Positions 27,862 to 36,389 of a stretch of DNA of 64,000 bases are shown here, piece after piece; the stretch's first letter is position 1, and the number at the start of each line of letters is the position of its first letter. Origin of the DNA: a bacterium (GTDB lineage Bacteria; Bacillota; Bacilli; Lactobacillales; Streptococcaceae); NCBI GenBank assembly GCA_905221115.1, contig CAJNBX010000005.1, positions 1 to 64,000 on the forward strand, in the 5' to 3' direction. Under the pieces are notes generated by a model that was given only the letters and a program-made list of their open reading frames with translations, did not search any database and was not told the DNA's origin. Both the position numbers and the translations under genes were made by a program.

Positions 27862-28899
27862 ATGAATCAAACAGTAGAATACATCAAAGAACTGACAGCC
27901 ATTGAGTCGCCAACGGGCTTCACTCGTGAGATTGCGGACTATTTAGTCAAGACTCTAGAAGCTTTTGGTTACCAGCCGGTTCGCACAGCCAAGGGCGGTG
28001 TCAATGTGACCATCAAAGGTCAAAATGATGAAGAGCATCGCTATGTGACTGCCCATGTAGATACGCTTGGTGCTATTGTCCGTGCTGTTAAACCAGACGG
28101 CCGTCTCAAAATGGACCGTATCGGTGGTTTTCCTTGGAACATGATTGAAGGAGAAAACTGTACCGTTCATGTGGCTAGCACAGGTCAAAAGGTATCAGGT
28201 ACCATCCTTATCCACCAAACTTCTTGCCATGTCTACAAGGATGCAGGAACTGTAGAACGCACGCAGGACAATATGGAAGTGCGTTTGGATGCCAAAGTAA
28301 CCAATGAAAAAGAAACTCGTGCCTTGGGAATTGAAGTCGGTGATTTTATCAGCTTTGATCCACGAACTGTCGTTACAGAGACAGGTTTTATCAAGTCTCG
28401 CCATTTGGACGATAAGGTCAGCGCAGCGATTTTGCTTAACCTGCTTCGTATTTATAAGGAAGAGAAGATTGAGTTGCCAGTAACAACCCATTTTGCTTTC
28501 TCAGTCTTTGAAGAAGTGGGGCACGGTGCTAACTCTAATATTCCTGCTCAGGTAGTCGAATATCTGGCTGTGGATATGGGAGCTATGGGTGATGACCAGC
28601 AAACAGACGAATATACAGTGTCTATCTGTGTCAAGGATGCTTCTGGACCTTATCACTATGACTTCCGTCAACACTTGGTGGGATTGGCTAAAGAACAAGA
28701 AATTCCATTTAAGTTGGATATCTATCCATTTTATGGATCGGACGCTTCAGCGGCCATGTCCGCAGGGGCAGAGGTCAAACACGCCCTCCTTGGCGCGGGT
28801 ATCGAGTCTAGTCATTCTTATGAGCGTACTCATATTGATTCAGTTGTCGCGACGGAGCGTATGGTTGATGCCTATCTTAAGAGCGCACTGGTAGACTAA
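27862..28899 (+). CDS. pepA: Glutamyl aminopeptidase (M42 family)
   Basis: A dodecameric cytoplasmic metallo-aminopeptidase that removes N-terminal Glu/Asp. The 345-residue protein has YVTAHVDTLGAIVR (metal His-x-Asp), KSRHLDDKVSAAIL (bridging Asp), SVFEEVGHGANS (catalytic Glu pair) and SHSYERTHIDSV (metal His). First gene of a probable pepA-HIT-ldcB transcript with spacings of 1-2 bases. Confidence 0.94.
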   Translation: MNQTVEYIKELTAIESPTGFTREIADYLVKTLEAFGYQPVRTAKGGVNVTIKGQNDEEHRYVTAHVDTLGAIVRAVKPDGRLKMDRIGGFPWNMIEGENCTVHVASTGQKVSGTILIHQTSCHVYKDAGTVERTQDNMEVRLDAKVTNEKETRALGIEVGDFISFDPRTVVTETGFIKSRHLDDKVSAAILLNLLRIYKEEKIELPVTTHFAFSVFEEVGHGANSNIPAQVVEYLAVDMGAMGDDQQTDEYTVSICVKDASGPYHYDFRQHLVGLAKEQEIPFKLDIYPFYGSDASAAMSAGAEVKHALLGAGIESSHSYERTHIDSVVATERMVDAYLKSALVD

Positions 28900-28900
28900 T

Positions 28901-29371
28901 ATGTGCCTTATTTGTCAGAGAATTGAGCTCATCAAGAAGGGAGAAAATCCCTATTTTGTCAAAGAGTTGGAAACAGGCTATCTTGTGGTTGGAGACCACC
29001 AGTATTTTGCAGGCTATAGTCTCTTTCTAGCCAAGGAACATGTCACCGAATTGCACCATTTGAAAAAGGAGACAAGACTCCGTTTTCTCGAAGAAATGAG
29101 TCTAGTCCAAGAGGCAGTTGCCAAGGCCTTTGCTGCTGAGAAAATGAATATCGAACTGCTAGGAAATGGCGATGCCCATCTCCACTGGCATCTTTTTCCT
29201 AGACGAAGAGGTGATATGAATGGTCATGGTCTCAAGGGACGTGGTCCAGTTTGGTGGGTTCCCTTTGAAGAAATGACAGCAGAAACCTGCCAAGCAAAAC
29301 CGGATGAGATTAAAAGATTAGTCGAACGTTTATCATCAGAAGTAGATAAACTATTAGAAATAAAGGAGTAA
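28901..29371 (+). CDS. HIT family protein
   Basis: A 156-residue histidine-triad nucleotide-binding protein. GNGDAHLHWHLFPRRRGD carries the HxHxHxx motif. The N-terminal CLICQRIEL gives a C-x-x-C pair that may bind zinc. Likely hydrolyses nucleoside phosphoramidates or adenylylated compounds; substrate not known. Starts one base after pepA. Confidence 0.88.
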   Translation: MCLICQRIELIKKGENPYFVKELETGYLVVGDHQYFAGYSLFLAKEHVTELHHLKKETRLRFLEEMSLVQEAVAKAFAAEKMNIELLGNGDAHLHWHLFPRRRGDMNGHGLKGRGPVWWVPFEEMTAETCQAKPDEIKRLVERLSSEVDKLLEIKE

Positions 29372-29373
29372 AG

Positions 29374-30090
29374 ATGAAAAAAAGATACCTAGTCTTGACA
29401 GCTTTGCTAGCCTTGAGTCTAGCAGCTTGTTCACAAGAAAAAGCAAAAAATGAAGATGGCGCAGCTAAGACAGAACAAACAGCCAAAGCTGATGGAGCAG
29501 TCGGCAGTAAATCTCAGGGAGCTGCCCAGAAAAAAGCAGAAGTGGTTAACAAAGGAGACTACTACAGCATCCAAGGGAAATACGATGAAATCATCGTAGC
29601 CAACAAACACTATCCATTGTCTAAAGACTATAATCCAGGGGAAAATCCAACAGCCAAGGCAGAGTTGGTCAAACTCATCAAAGCTATGCAAGAGGCAGGT
29701 TTCCCCATTAGCGACCATTACAGTGGCTTTAGAAGTTATGAAACTCAGACCAAGCTCTATCAAGATTATGTCAATCAAGATGGGAAAGAAGCTGCCGACC
29801 GTTATTCTGCCCGTCCTGGCTATAGCGAGCACCAGACAGGCTTGGCTTTTGATGTGATTGGGACAAATGGTGATTTGGTGACAGAAGAAAAAGCGGCCCA
29901 ATGGCTCTTGGACCATGCGGCTGATTATGGTTTTGTTGTTCGTTATCTCAAAGGCAAGGAAAAGGAAACAGGCTATATGGCTGAAGAATGGCACCTTCGT
30001 TATGTCGGAAAAGAAGCAAAAGAAATAGCTGCAAGTGGTCTCAGTTTGGAAGAGTATTACGGCTTTGAAGGCGGAGATTACGTCGATTAA
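29374..30090 (+). CDS. ldcB: L,D-carboxypeptidase LdcB/DacB (lipoprotein)
   Basis: LdcB trims tetrapeptide stems of peptidoglycan to tripeptides at the cell surface. The 238-residue protein has a lipoprotein signal (LALSLAACSQ), an Ala/Lys/Glu-rich linker and a VanY/LAS-type domain: YSARPGYSEHQTGLAFDVIG (metal His and Asp) and EEWHLRYVG (catalytic Glu and third metal ligand His). AAAGGAG precedes ATG. Last gene of the pepA group. Confidence 0.93.
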   Translation: MKKRYLVLTALLALSLAACSQEKAKNEDGAAKTEQTAKADGAVGSKSQGAAQKKAEVVNKGDYYSIQGKYDEIIVANKHYPLSKDYNPGENPTAKAELVKLIKAMQEAGFPISDHYSGFRSYETQTKLYQDYVNQDGKEAADRYSARPGYSEHQTGLAFDVIGTNGDLVTEEKAAQWLLDHAADYGFVVRYLKGKEKETGYMAEEWHLRYVGKEAKEIAASGLSLEEYYGFEGGDYVD

Positions 30091-30106
30091 AAAATAAAAT
30101 TTTCTC

Positions 30107-30134
30107 TTGCAATTTCAGATAAATAGTGTATAAT
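30107..30134 (+). promoter_or_regulatory. rplK promoter
   Basis: TTGCAA (30107-30112), a 16-base spacer and TATAAT (30129-30134). Starts a leader of about 70 nt containing the L1-like motif. Confidence 0.85.
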
Positions 30135-30157
30135 AGATGGGTATGTGAAAAGCATAC

Positions 30158-30204
30158 TTGTGGGAGGTAAAAATTTTTAATTACCGCCAAAACCACAAAG
30201 GAGG
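30158..30204 (+). promoter_or_regulatory. L1-type ribosomal-protein leader before rplK
   Basis: TTGTGG (30158-30163) pairs with CCACAA (30193-30198); GGTAA (30166-30170) pairs with TTACC (30181-30185). Between them an asymmetric internal loop (GA opposite GCCAAAA) resembles the L1-binding site of 23S rRNA and known L1 mRNA targets. The 3' arm runs into the ribosome site AAAGGAGG, so L1 binding would block translation. Inferred from structure only. Confidence 0.6.
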
Positions 30205-30212
30205 ATTTAAAA

Positions 30213-30638
30213 ATGGCTAAAAAAGTCGAAAAACTTGTAAAATTGCAAATCCCTGCTGGTAAAGCTACACCAGCTCCACCGGTTGGACCTGCTCTTGGTC
30301 AAGCTGGTATCAACATCATGGGATTCACAAAAGAGTTCAACGCTCGTACAGCTGACCAAGCTGGTATGATCATTCCAGTTGTTATCTCAGTTTACGAAGA
30401 TAAATCATTTACTTTCATCACTAAAACACCACCAGCTGCTGTTCTTTTGAAAAAAGCTGCAGGTGTTGAAAAAGGATCAGGTACACCTAACAAAACTAAA
30501 GTTGCTACAGTTACTCGTGCACAAGTACAAGAAATTGCAGAAACTAAGATGCCAGATTTGAACGCAGCAAACGTAGAGTCTGCAATGCGTATGATCGAAG
30601 GTACTGCTCGTTCTATGGGATTCACTGTTGTTGACTAA
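30213..30638 (+). CDS. rplK: 50S ribosomal protein L11
   Basis: L11 forms the GTPase-associated stalk base with 23S rRNA. The 141-residue protein has the N-terminal proline-rich linker [20 protein letters not shown] and the C-terminal rRNA-binding domain ([20 protein letters not shown]). Length and motifs are canonical. Strong codon bias. Followed by rplA after a 207-base structured spacer. Confidence 0.98.
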   Translation: MAKKVEKLVKLQIPAGKATPAPPVGPALGQAGINIMGFTKEFNARTADQAGMIIPVVISVYEDKSFTFITKTPPAAVLLKKAAGVEKGSGTPNKTKVATVTRAQVQEIAETKMPDLNAANVESAMRMIEGTARSMGFTVVD

Positions 30639-30665
30639 TCAATAACACAGTAGAAAATCTCACAG

Positions 30666-30827
30666 CAGTCTATTAGTTGCTTTTCATACTAGGCAAGTGA
30701 CTGATGCTTGTACTTGGGTACAGCAAGGGAACTTAACGACGTAGGAAAAGAAAAATAATAGACTGATAACCCGCAAGACTTCATCATTTCGAGGAGTGAC
30801 GTGGGAGATGAAAATCGATTGAACCAC
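30666..30827 (+). promoter_or_regulatory. Structured rplK-rplA spacer with second L1-like motif
   Basis: CAGTCTATTAGTTGCTTTTC (30666-30685) pairs with a near-complementary arm at 30745-30765, closing a large stem-loop. Downstream GTGG (30801-30804) pairs with CCAC (30824-30827), enclosing GAT-GAAA-ATC and an asymmetric loop (GA opposite GATTGAA), like the motif before rplK. Could regulate rplA separately or be a processing site. Confidence 0.5.
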
Positions 30828-30845
30828 TTACAAGGAGAATAGAAA

Positions 30846-31535
30846 ATGGCTAAAAAAAGCAAACAACTTCGTGCTGCTCTTGAGAAAATCGACAGCACAA
30901 AAGCATACAGCGTAGAAGAAGCTGTAGCACTTGCAAAAGAAACTAACTTTGCAAAATTTGACGCAACTGTAGAAGTTGCTTACAACTTGAACATCGACGT
31001 TAAAAAAGCTGACCAACAAATCCGTGGAGCAATGGTATTGCCAAACGGTACTGGTAAAACTTCACGCGTTCTTGTTTTTGCACGTGGTGCAAAAGCTGAA
31101 GAAGCAAAAGCTGCTGGTGCAGACTTTGTTGGTGAAGATGACCTTGTTGCTAAAATCAACGACGGTTGGTTGGACTTCGACGTAGTTATCGCTACACCTG
31201 ACATGATGGCTCTTGTTGGACGTCTTGGACGTGTCCTTGGACCACGTAACTTGATGCCAAACCCTAAAACTGGTACTGTAACAATGGATGTTGCTAAAGC
31301 AGTTGAAGAGTCTAAAGGTGGTAAAATCACTTACCGTGCTGACCGTGCAGGTAACGTTCAAGCAATCATCGGTAAAGTATCATTTGAAGCTGAAAAATTG
31401 GTTGAAAACTTCAAAGCTTTCAACGAAACAATCCAAAAAGCAAAACCAGCTACAGCTAAAGGAACTTACGTAACAAACTTGACTATCACAACTACTCAAG
31501 GTGTTGGTATCAAAGTTGACGTAAACTCACTTTAA
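30846..31535 (+). CDS. rplA: 50S ribosomal protein L1
   Basis: L1 binds 23S rRNA at the exit-site stalk and represses its own operon. The 229-residue protein has [33 protein letters not shown] and the final [11 protein letters not shown], all standard. ACAAGGAGAATAGAAA gives the ribosome site. It ends at a strong terminator. Confidence 0.98.
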
Positions 31536-31555
31536 TCAGTAGTTTATATCAGAGA

Positions 31556-31580
31556 ACGAGTACGAAAGTGCTCGTTTTTT
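31556..31580 (+). terminator. rplK-rplA terminator
   Basis: ACGAGTAC-GAAA-GTGCTCGT hairpin with GAAA tetraloop and T run. Confidence 0.92.
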
Positions 31581-31616
31581 GATGTACGACGGGCATGTCG
31601 TATATCTGGATTTGTA

Positions 31617-31708
31617 ATACTCTTCAAACCACGTTAGCTTTGCCTTGCCGTACTCAAGTACAGTATGCAGCTAGCTTCCTAGTTTGCTCTTTGATTTCCA
31701 TTGAGTAT
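31617..31708 (+). repeat. BOX element, boxA-boxC with shortened boxA
   Basis: Starts ATACTCTTCAAACCACGTTA and ends TTTGATTTCCATTGAGTAT. boxB is absent, and the boxA copy lacks a segment (GAAAATCT-like) found in other copies. Confidence 0.88.
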
Positions 31709-32000
31709 TATTTGTGGGTACCACTTACTAATGAAACTTTTAGCGATTCTCAGTCTGACGCTGGAAATAAGAATCGGCAGAGGAAGGGATAGCGAAATCG
31801 TGGCTCTACGAACAGGAAGGTGGAGGTTCGTATAATGGATGAAGATGAGAGCAATTCCAAAGTACAAAAATAGTCGTAACCTGAATGTGTAAATGATGGG
31901 AGGAGTTGAATTCGAACTAGAGAGGTGGTTAATAGATTTATGCTATAGTCATGTCAGCTTGTATGCTTTTGATTCTAGTTTATCAAATAATAGATTAGAA

Positions 32001-32030
32001 TTGTCAGATAATATCGTTTTGTGTTATAAT
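32001..32030 (+). promoter_or_regulatory. Promoter of the methyltransferase gene
   Basis: TTGTCA (32001-32006), 18-base spacer, TGTTATAAT extended -10 ending at 32030. Confidence 0.82.
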
Positions 32031-32053
32031 GAAGAAAAAATAGAGGTGTTCAA

Positions 32054-32812
32054 ATGTCAGAAGCAGGTCATAAGTTTTTAGCAAAATTGGGGAAAAAACG
32101 CTTACGTCCAGGTGGAAAACGTGCTACAGATTGGTTAATTGCGGAAGGAGGATTTTCAAAAGAAAAGAGAATACTAGAGGTTGCGTGTAATAGGGGAACT
32201 ACAGCAATTGAGTTGACACAGCGTTTTGGTTGTAAGATAACTGCTGTTGATATGGATGCTCAAGCTTTAGAAGTGGCTAAAAAATCTGCTGAAACGGCAG
32301 GTGTTGCTCATTTAATCAGTTTTGAAAGAGCTAATGCAATGAAACTTCCTTATGAAGATGCTAGTTTTGATATTGTTATAAATGAAGCTATGCTGACTAT
32401 GCAAGCCGATCAAGCTAAGAAAAAATGTGTAATGGAATATCTAAGGGTTTTAAAACCTGAAGGTCTTCTCCTGACACATGATGTGCTTCTTAAGGAAGCT
32501 AAAGAGTCTGTCAGACAGGAATTATCACAAGCAATTCATGTAAATGTAGGTCCTTTAACTCAAGATGGTTGGGAAGAGGTGATGATAGAATCAGGTTATT
32601 GTGATGTGAAAGTATTGACTGGTGAAATGACATTAATGAAATTATCAGGTATGATTTATGACGAAGGTTGGCTAGGAACTTTGAAAATTTGTGTAAATGC
32701 TTGTAAAAAGGAGAATAGAAAGCAGTTTTTAACTATGTATAAAATGTTTAATAAGAATAAAAAGAACTTGGGTTTTATTGCTATGGCTAGTTATAAATCG
32801 TCAAATCGTTAG
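32054..32812 (+). CDS. Class I SAM-dependent methyltransferase
   Basis: The 252-residue protein has LEVACNRGTTAIELTQ (SAM-binding motif I, with N in place of the usual G), KITAVDMDAQALEVA (acidic motif) and ASFDIVINEAMLTMQ. Small-molecule methyltransferase of the Methyltransf_11/UbiE type; substrate unknown. More A+T-rich than its neighbours, so possibly acquired. Single gene with its own promoter. Confidence 0.85.
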   Translation: MSEAGHKFLAKLGKKRLRPGGKRATDWLIAEGGFSKEKRILEVACNRGTTAIELTQRFGCKITAVDMDAQALEVAKKSAETAGVAHLISFERANAMKLPYEDASFDIVINEAMLTMQADQAKKKCVMEYLRVLKPEGLLLTHDVLLKEAKESVRQELSQAIHVNVGPLTQDGWEEVMIESGYCDVKVLTGEMTLMKLSGMIYDEGWLGTLKICVNACKKENRKQFLTMYKMFNKNKKNLGFIAMASYKSSNR

Positions 32813-32857
32813 ATAATCATTGAAGTTAACTTTTCCTTTTTTCTTTCTTAAAAAATA

Positions 32858-32866
32858 TGCTATAAT
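32858..32866 (+). promoter_or_regulatory. apt extended -10 promoter
   Basis: TGCTATAAT; apt ATG is at 32899 with GAAAGAAAGAAAAAG before it. Confidence 0.75.
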
Positions 32867-32898
32867 AGAGAGTAAAAAACTTTGAAAGAAAGAAAAAG

Positions 32899-33411
32899 AT
32901 GAATTTAAAAGATTATATTGCAACAATTGAAAATTATCCGAAGGAAGGTATTACTTTCCGTGATATCAGTCCATTGATGGCTGATGGAAATGCTTATAGC
33001 TATGCTGTCCGTGAAATTGTTCAGTATGCTACTGACAAGAAAATCGACATGATTGTAGGTCCTGAGGCTCGTGGTTTTATCGTGGGCTGTCCAGTTGCCT
33101 TTGAGTTGGGAATTGGTTTTGCACCTGTTCGTAAACCAGGTAAATTGCCACGCGAAGTCATTTCTGCTGACTATGAAAAAGAGTACGGTGTTGATACCTT
33201 GACTATGCACGCGGATGCCATCAAGCCAGGTCAACGTGTTCTTATTGTAGATGATCTCTTGGCAACAGGTGGAACTGTTAAGGCAACCATCGAGATGATT
33301 GAAAAACTTGGTGGTGTTGTAGCAGGTTGTGCCTTCCTTGTTGAATTGGATGAATTGAACGGCCGTGAAAAAATCGGTGACTACGATTACAAAGTTTTGA
33401 TGCATTATTAA
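32899..33411 (+). CDS. apt: Adenine phosphoribosyltransferase
   Basis: Apt salvages adenine to AMP using PRPP. The 170-residue protein has [27 protein letters not shown] and the PRPP-binding motif [13 protein letters not shown]. Length and motifs are canonical. Confidence 0.97.
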   Translation: MNLKDYIATIENYPKEGITFRDISPLMADGNAYSYAVREIVQYATDKKIDMIVGPEARGFIVGCPVAFELGIGFAPVRKPGKLPREVISADYEKEYGVDTLTMHADAIKPGQRVLIVDDLLATGGTVKATIEMIEKLGGVVAGCAFLVELDELNGREKIGDYDYKVLMHY

Positions 33412-33413
33412 TG

Positions 33414-33438
33414 AAAAACAGTCCCTAGGGCTGTTTTC
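33414..33438 (+). terminator. Probable apt terminator
   Basis: AAAACAG-T-CC pairs with GG-CTGTTTT; the following T stretch is poor. Confidence 0.55.
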
Positions 33439-33548
33439 TCTACATTAGGATATAAAAATAGACTATAGCTAGTTAGAGAAAAACTATAATTGAAAACTAT
33501 ATCTTCTTGCAGTATAATAAAAGGACTAAGTGTTTGAGATTTAGTTTC

Positions 33549-33789
33549 ATACTCAATGAAAATCAAAGAGCAAACTAGGAAACTAGCCGCAGGCTGCTCA
33601 AAGTACAGCTTTGAGGTCGCAGATAAAACTGACGAAGTCAGCTCAAAACACTGTTTTGAGGTTGCAGATAGAACTGACGAAGTCAGCTCAAAACACTGTT
33701 TTGAGGTTGCAGATAGAACTGACGAAGTCAGTAACATATATCTACGGCAAGGCAACGTTGACGCGGTTTGAAGAGATTTTCGAAGAGTT
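33549..33789 (-). repeat. BOX element with three boxB units
   Basis: Minus-strand order boxA (33732-33789), three 45-bp boxB units (33687-33731, 33642-33686, 33597-33641) and boxC (33549-33596). The first two boxB units are identical; the third differs (GTACAGC for ACACTGT and others). Each unit is self-complementary (CTCAAAACACTGTTTTGAG, CTGACGAAGTCAG), so the transcript would fold into a chain of hairpins. It lies 47 bases before metA. Confidence 0.95.
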
Positions 33790-33836
33790 TCAAACATATG
33801 CAATGATTCCTGAAAGAATACAGTTAGGAGAGGGTT

Positions 33837-34781
33837 ATGCCGATTCGAATTGATAAAAAATTGCCAGCTGTTGAGATTTTACGGACAGAGAACATCTTTG
33901 TCATGGATGATCAACGTGCAGCCCACCAAGATATCCGCCCTTTGAAGATTTTAATTTTAAATCTTATGCCACAAAAAATGGTCACAGAAACCCAGTTGTT
34001 GCGCCATTTGGCCAATACACCCCTGCAACTGGATATTGATTTTCTCTATATGGAAAGCCACCGTTCTAAGACAACTCGTTCAGAGCACATGGAGACCTTT
34101 TATAAAACTTTTCCTGAAGTTAAGGACGAGTATTTTGATGGGATGATTATCACGGGTGCTCCAGTTGAGCATTTACCATTTGAGGAAGTGGACTATTGGG
34201 AGGAATTCAGTCAGGTAATCGAGTGGTCCAAGACCCATGTCTATTCGACCCTTCATATCTGCTGGGGGGCTCAGGCGGGACTCTATCTGCGCTATGGAGT
34301 GGAAAAATACCAGATGGACAGTAAGTTATCAGGTATTTATCCTCAGGACACCTTAAAGGAAGGTCATCTTCTTTTTAGAGGCTTTGACGATAGCTATGTA
34401 TCCCCTCATTCTCGGCACACGGAGATTTCTAAAGAAGAGGTCTTAAACAAAACCAATCTCGAGATTTTATCAGAGGGTCTTCAGGTTGGGGTTTCGATTT
34501 TGGCCAGTCGTGATTTGCGAGAAATTTATAGTTTTGGGCATTTGGAATATGATCGTGATACCTTGGCAAAAGAGTATTTTAGGGATCGTGACGCAGGTTT
34601 AGATCCACATATTCCAGAAAATTACTTTAAGGATGATGATGTTAATCAGACCCCTTGTCTATGTTGGTCTTCATCAGCAGCCCTCTTTTTCAGTAACTGG
34701 GTAAACTATGCGGTCTATCAGGAGACGCCTTTTGACTGGAGAAAGATAGAAGATGATGCATCTGCATATGGGTATTTATAA
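33837..34781 (+). CDS. metA: Homoserine O-acyltransferase MetA
   Basis: MetA acylates homoserine (succinyl- or acetyl-CoA) as the first step of methionine synthesis. The 314-residue protein has [39 protein letters not shown] with the nucleophile Cys, and [14 protein letters not shown] with the catalytic His and Glu. AGGAGAGGG precedes ATG. No S-box or T-box was seen; the upstream sequence is the BOX element. dnaD follows after eight bases. Confidence 0.95.
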   Translation: MPIRIDKKLPAVEILRTENIFVMDDQRAAHQDIRPLKILILNLMPQKMVTETQLLRHLANTPLQLDIDFLYMESHRSKTTRSEHMETFYKTFPEVKDEYFDGMIITGAPVEHLPFEEVDYWEEFSQVIEWSKTHVYSTLHICWGAQAGLYLRYGVEKYQMDSKLSGIYPQDTLKEGHLLFRGFDDSYVSPHSRHTEISKEEVLNKTNLEILSEGLQVGVSILASRDLREIYSFGHLEYDRDTLAKEYFRDRDAGLDPHIPENYFKDDDVNQTPCLCWSSSAALFFSNWVNYAVYQETPFDWRKIEDDASAYGYL

Positions 34782-34789
34782 GAGGAATT

Positions 34790-35467
34790 ATGACATATTT
34801 AGACGCTTTTAAATCAGGGAACTTGGTTTTACCGAGTGCCCTGCTCTTGCATTTTAAGGAACTCTTTCCTTCTAGCGATGATTTTCTAGTCTGGCAATTT
34901 TTCTATTTGCAAAATACGACAGGCTTAGATGAAATGTCCCCAAGCCAGATTGCTGACAGGATTGGCAAGGAAATTTCGGATGTCAATCAGGCTATTTCCA
35001 ATCTAACGGAGAGGGGACTACTTCAGTATCGAACCATCGAATTAAATGGCGAAATCGAATTGCTTTTTGATACTAGTTTGGCATTGGAACGTTTGGATAA
35101 TTTGCTTGGAGCTGCTCATTCAAGTTCAGACCAGTTGACACCTCAAAATCAGCTTAAGAATTTGGTGGAAACTTTCCAGCAGGAGTTGGGACGCTTGTTG
35201 ACTCCTTTTGAGATTGAGGATTTGACCAAGACACTAAAAGAAGATGGGACCAGTGCTGACTTGATTAAGGAGGCTCTTCGTGAAGCTGTTTTGAATGGAA
35301 AACAAAACTGGAAGTACATTCAGGCGATTTTGAGAAACTGGCGCCATGAAGGAATCAAGAGTGTGGCTCAAATCGAGGCCAAGCGAGCAGAAAGAGAAGC
35401 CAGCAATCCTCAGTTGACACAGGTATCGGCAGATTTTAGAAATGCCATGGATCTTTGGAAGGATTAA
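34790..35467 (+). CDS. dnaD: DnaD-family replication initiation protein
   Basis: DnaD remodels DNA and helps load helicase at oriC and restart sites. The 225-residue protein has an N-terminal winged helix (SPSQIADRIGKEISDVNQAI) and a C-terminal DnaB_2 domain with the YxxxIxxxW motif (KYIQAILRNW). RBS AGAGGAATT. Confidence 0.92.
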   Translation: MTYLDAFKSGNLVLPSALLLHFKELFPSSDDFLVWQFFYLQNTTGLDEMSPSQIADRIGKEISDVNQAISNLTERGLLQYRTIELNGEIELLFDTSLALERLDNLLGAAHSSSDQLTPQNQLKNLVETFQQELGRLLTPFEIEDLTKTLKEDGTSADLIKEALREAVLNGKQNWKYIQAILRNWRHEGIKSVAQIEAKRAEREASNPQLTQVSADFRNAMDLWKD

Positions 35468-35500
35468 TCCTTGTAAGCAGGCTTGAAATCCGAGTAAGAT

Positions 35501-35529
35501 TTGCAAGCTGTGTATAATTGTGATAAAAT
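35501..35529 (+). promoter_or_regulatory. tpiA promoter
   Basis: TTGCAA (35501-35506), exactly 17 bases, then TGA-TAAAAT extended -10 (35524-35529). Confidence 0.85.
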
Positions 35530-35564
35530 AAATAGAAAATAAATTGAAAAAAGAGGTATGTGAA

Positions 35565-36323
35565 ATGTCACGTAAACCATTTATCGCTGGTAACTGGAAA
35601 ATGAACAAAAATCCAGAAGAAGCTAAAGCATTTGTTGAAGCAGTTGCATCAAAACTTCCTTCATCAGACCTTGTTGAAGCAGGTATCGCTGCTCCAGCTC
35701 TTGATTTGACAGCTGTTCTTGCTGCTGCTAAAGGTTCAAACCTTAAAGTTGCTGCTCAAAACTGCTACTTTGAAAATGCAGGTGCTTTCACTGGTGAAAC
35801 TAGCCCACAAGTTTTGAAAGAAATCGGTACTGACTACGTTGTTATCGGTCACTCAGAACGCCGTGACTACTTCCATGAAACTGACGAAGATATCAACAAA
35901 AAAGCAAAAGCAATCTTTGCAAACGGCATGCTTCCAATCATCTGTTGTGGTGAATCACTTGAAACTTACGAAGCTGGTAAAGCTGCTGAATTCGTAGGTG
36001 CTCAAGTATCTGCTGCATTGGCTGGATTGACTGCTGAACAAGTTGCTGCATCAGTTATCGCTTACGAGCCAATCTGGGCTATCGGTACTGGTAAATCAGC
36101 TTCACAAGACGATGCACAAAAAATGTGTAAAGTTGTTCGTGACGTTGTAGCTGCTGACTTCGGTCAAGAAGTTGCGGACAAAGTTCGTGTTCAATACGGT
36201 GGTTCTGTTAAACCTGAAAACGTTGCTTCATACATGGCTTGCCCAGACGTTGACGGTGCCCTTGTTGGAGGTGCGTCACTTGAAGCAGAAAGCTTCTTGG
36301 CTTTGCTTGACTTTGTAAAATAA
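35565..36323 (+). CDS. tpiA: Triosephosphate isomerase
   Basis: Interconverts DHAP and glyceraldehyde-3-phosphate in glycolysis. The 252-residue protein starts [16 protein letters not shown] (35565, AGAGGT upstream; a longer frame starts at 35544). [11 protein letters not shown] carries the electrophilic His and [15 protein letters not shown] the catalytic Glu and phosphate loop. [11 protein letters not shown] follows. Very strong codon bias. Confidence 0.98.
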   Translation: MSRKPFIAGNWKMNKNPEEAKAFVEAVASKLPSSDLVEAGIAAPALDLTAVLAAAKGSNLKVAAQNCYFENAGAFTGETSPQVLKEIGTDYVVIGHSERRDYFHETDEDINKKAKAIFANGMLPIICCGESLETYEAGKAAEFVGAQVSAALAGLTAEQVAASVIAYEPIWAIGTGKSASQDDAQKMCKVVRDVVAADFGQEVADKVRVQYGGSVKPENVASYMACPDVDGALVGGASLEAESFLALLDFVK

Positions 36324-36341
36324 TCAGTAGCAAAAGCTAGG

Positions 36342-36374
36342 TGGAACAGCATTCAGATGTCTGTTCCATTTTTT
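36342..36374 (+). terminator. tpiA terminator
   Basis: TGGAACAG pairs with CTGTTCCA over an 11-base loop, followed by TTTTTT. Confidence 0.92.
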
Positions 36375-36389
36375 ATAGGAGAGGAAAGA

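Larger units (their letters stand above)
31581..32053. other. Intergenic region after rplA
   Basis: More than 470 bases without a confident gene. It contains a small palindrome (TACGAC-GGGCAT-GTCGTA, about 31585-31602), a BOX element (31617-31708), about 290 bases of unrecognised sequence with only short open frames, and the promoter of the methyltransferase gene. This may be a remnant or a rearrangement junction. Confidence 0.5.
33412..33836. other. apt-metA intergenic region
   Basis: Contains a probable apt terminator, about 100 bases of AT-rich sequence and a large BOX element. Short open frames through the BOX are repeat-derived and not coding. Confidence 0.7.

Noticed and set aside
31865..31920. 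tRNA-like TTCGAATTC segment on the minus strand after rplA
   Set aside because: No acceptor or anticodon stem could be built around it.
33597..33731. Three 45-bp repeats as a possible CRISPR array
   Set aside because: The units are directly adjacent with no spacers and match boxB of BOX elements.
33556..33853. Repetitive open frames (VADKTDEVSSKHCFE-type) before metA
   Set aside because: They are translations of the 45-bp boxB units of a BOX element, not genes.
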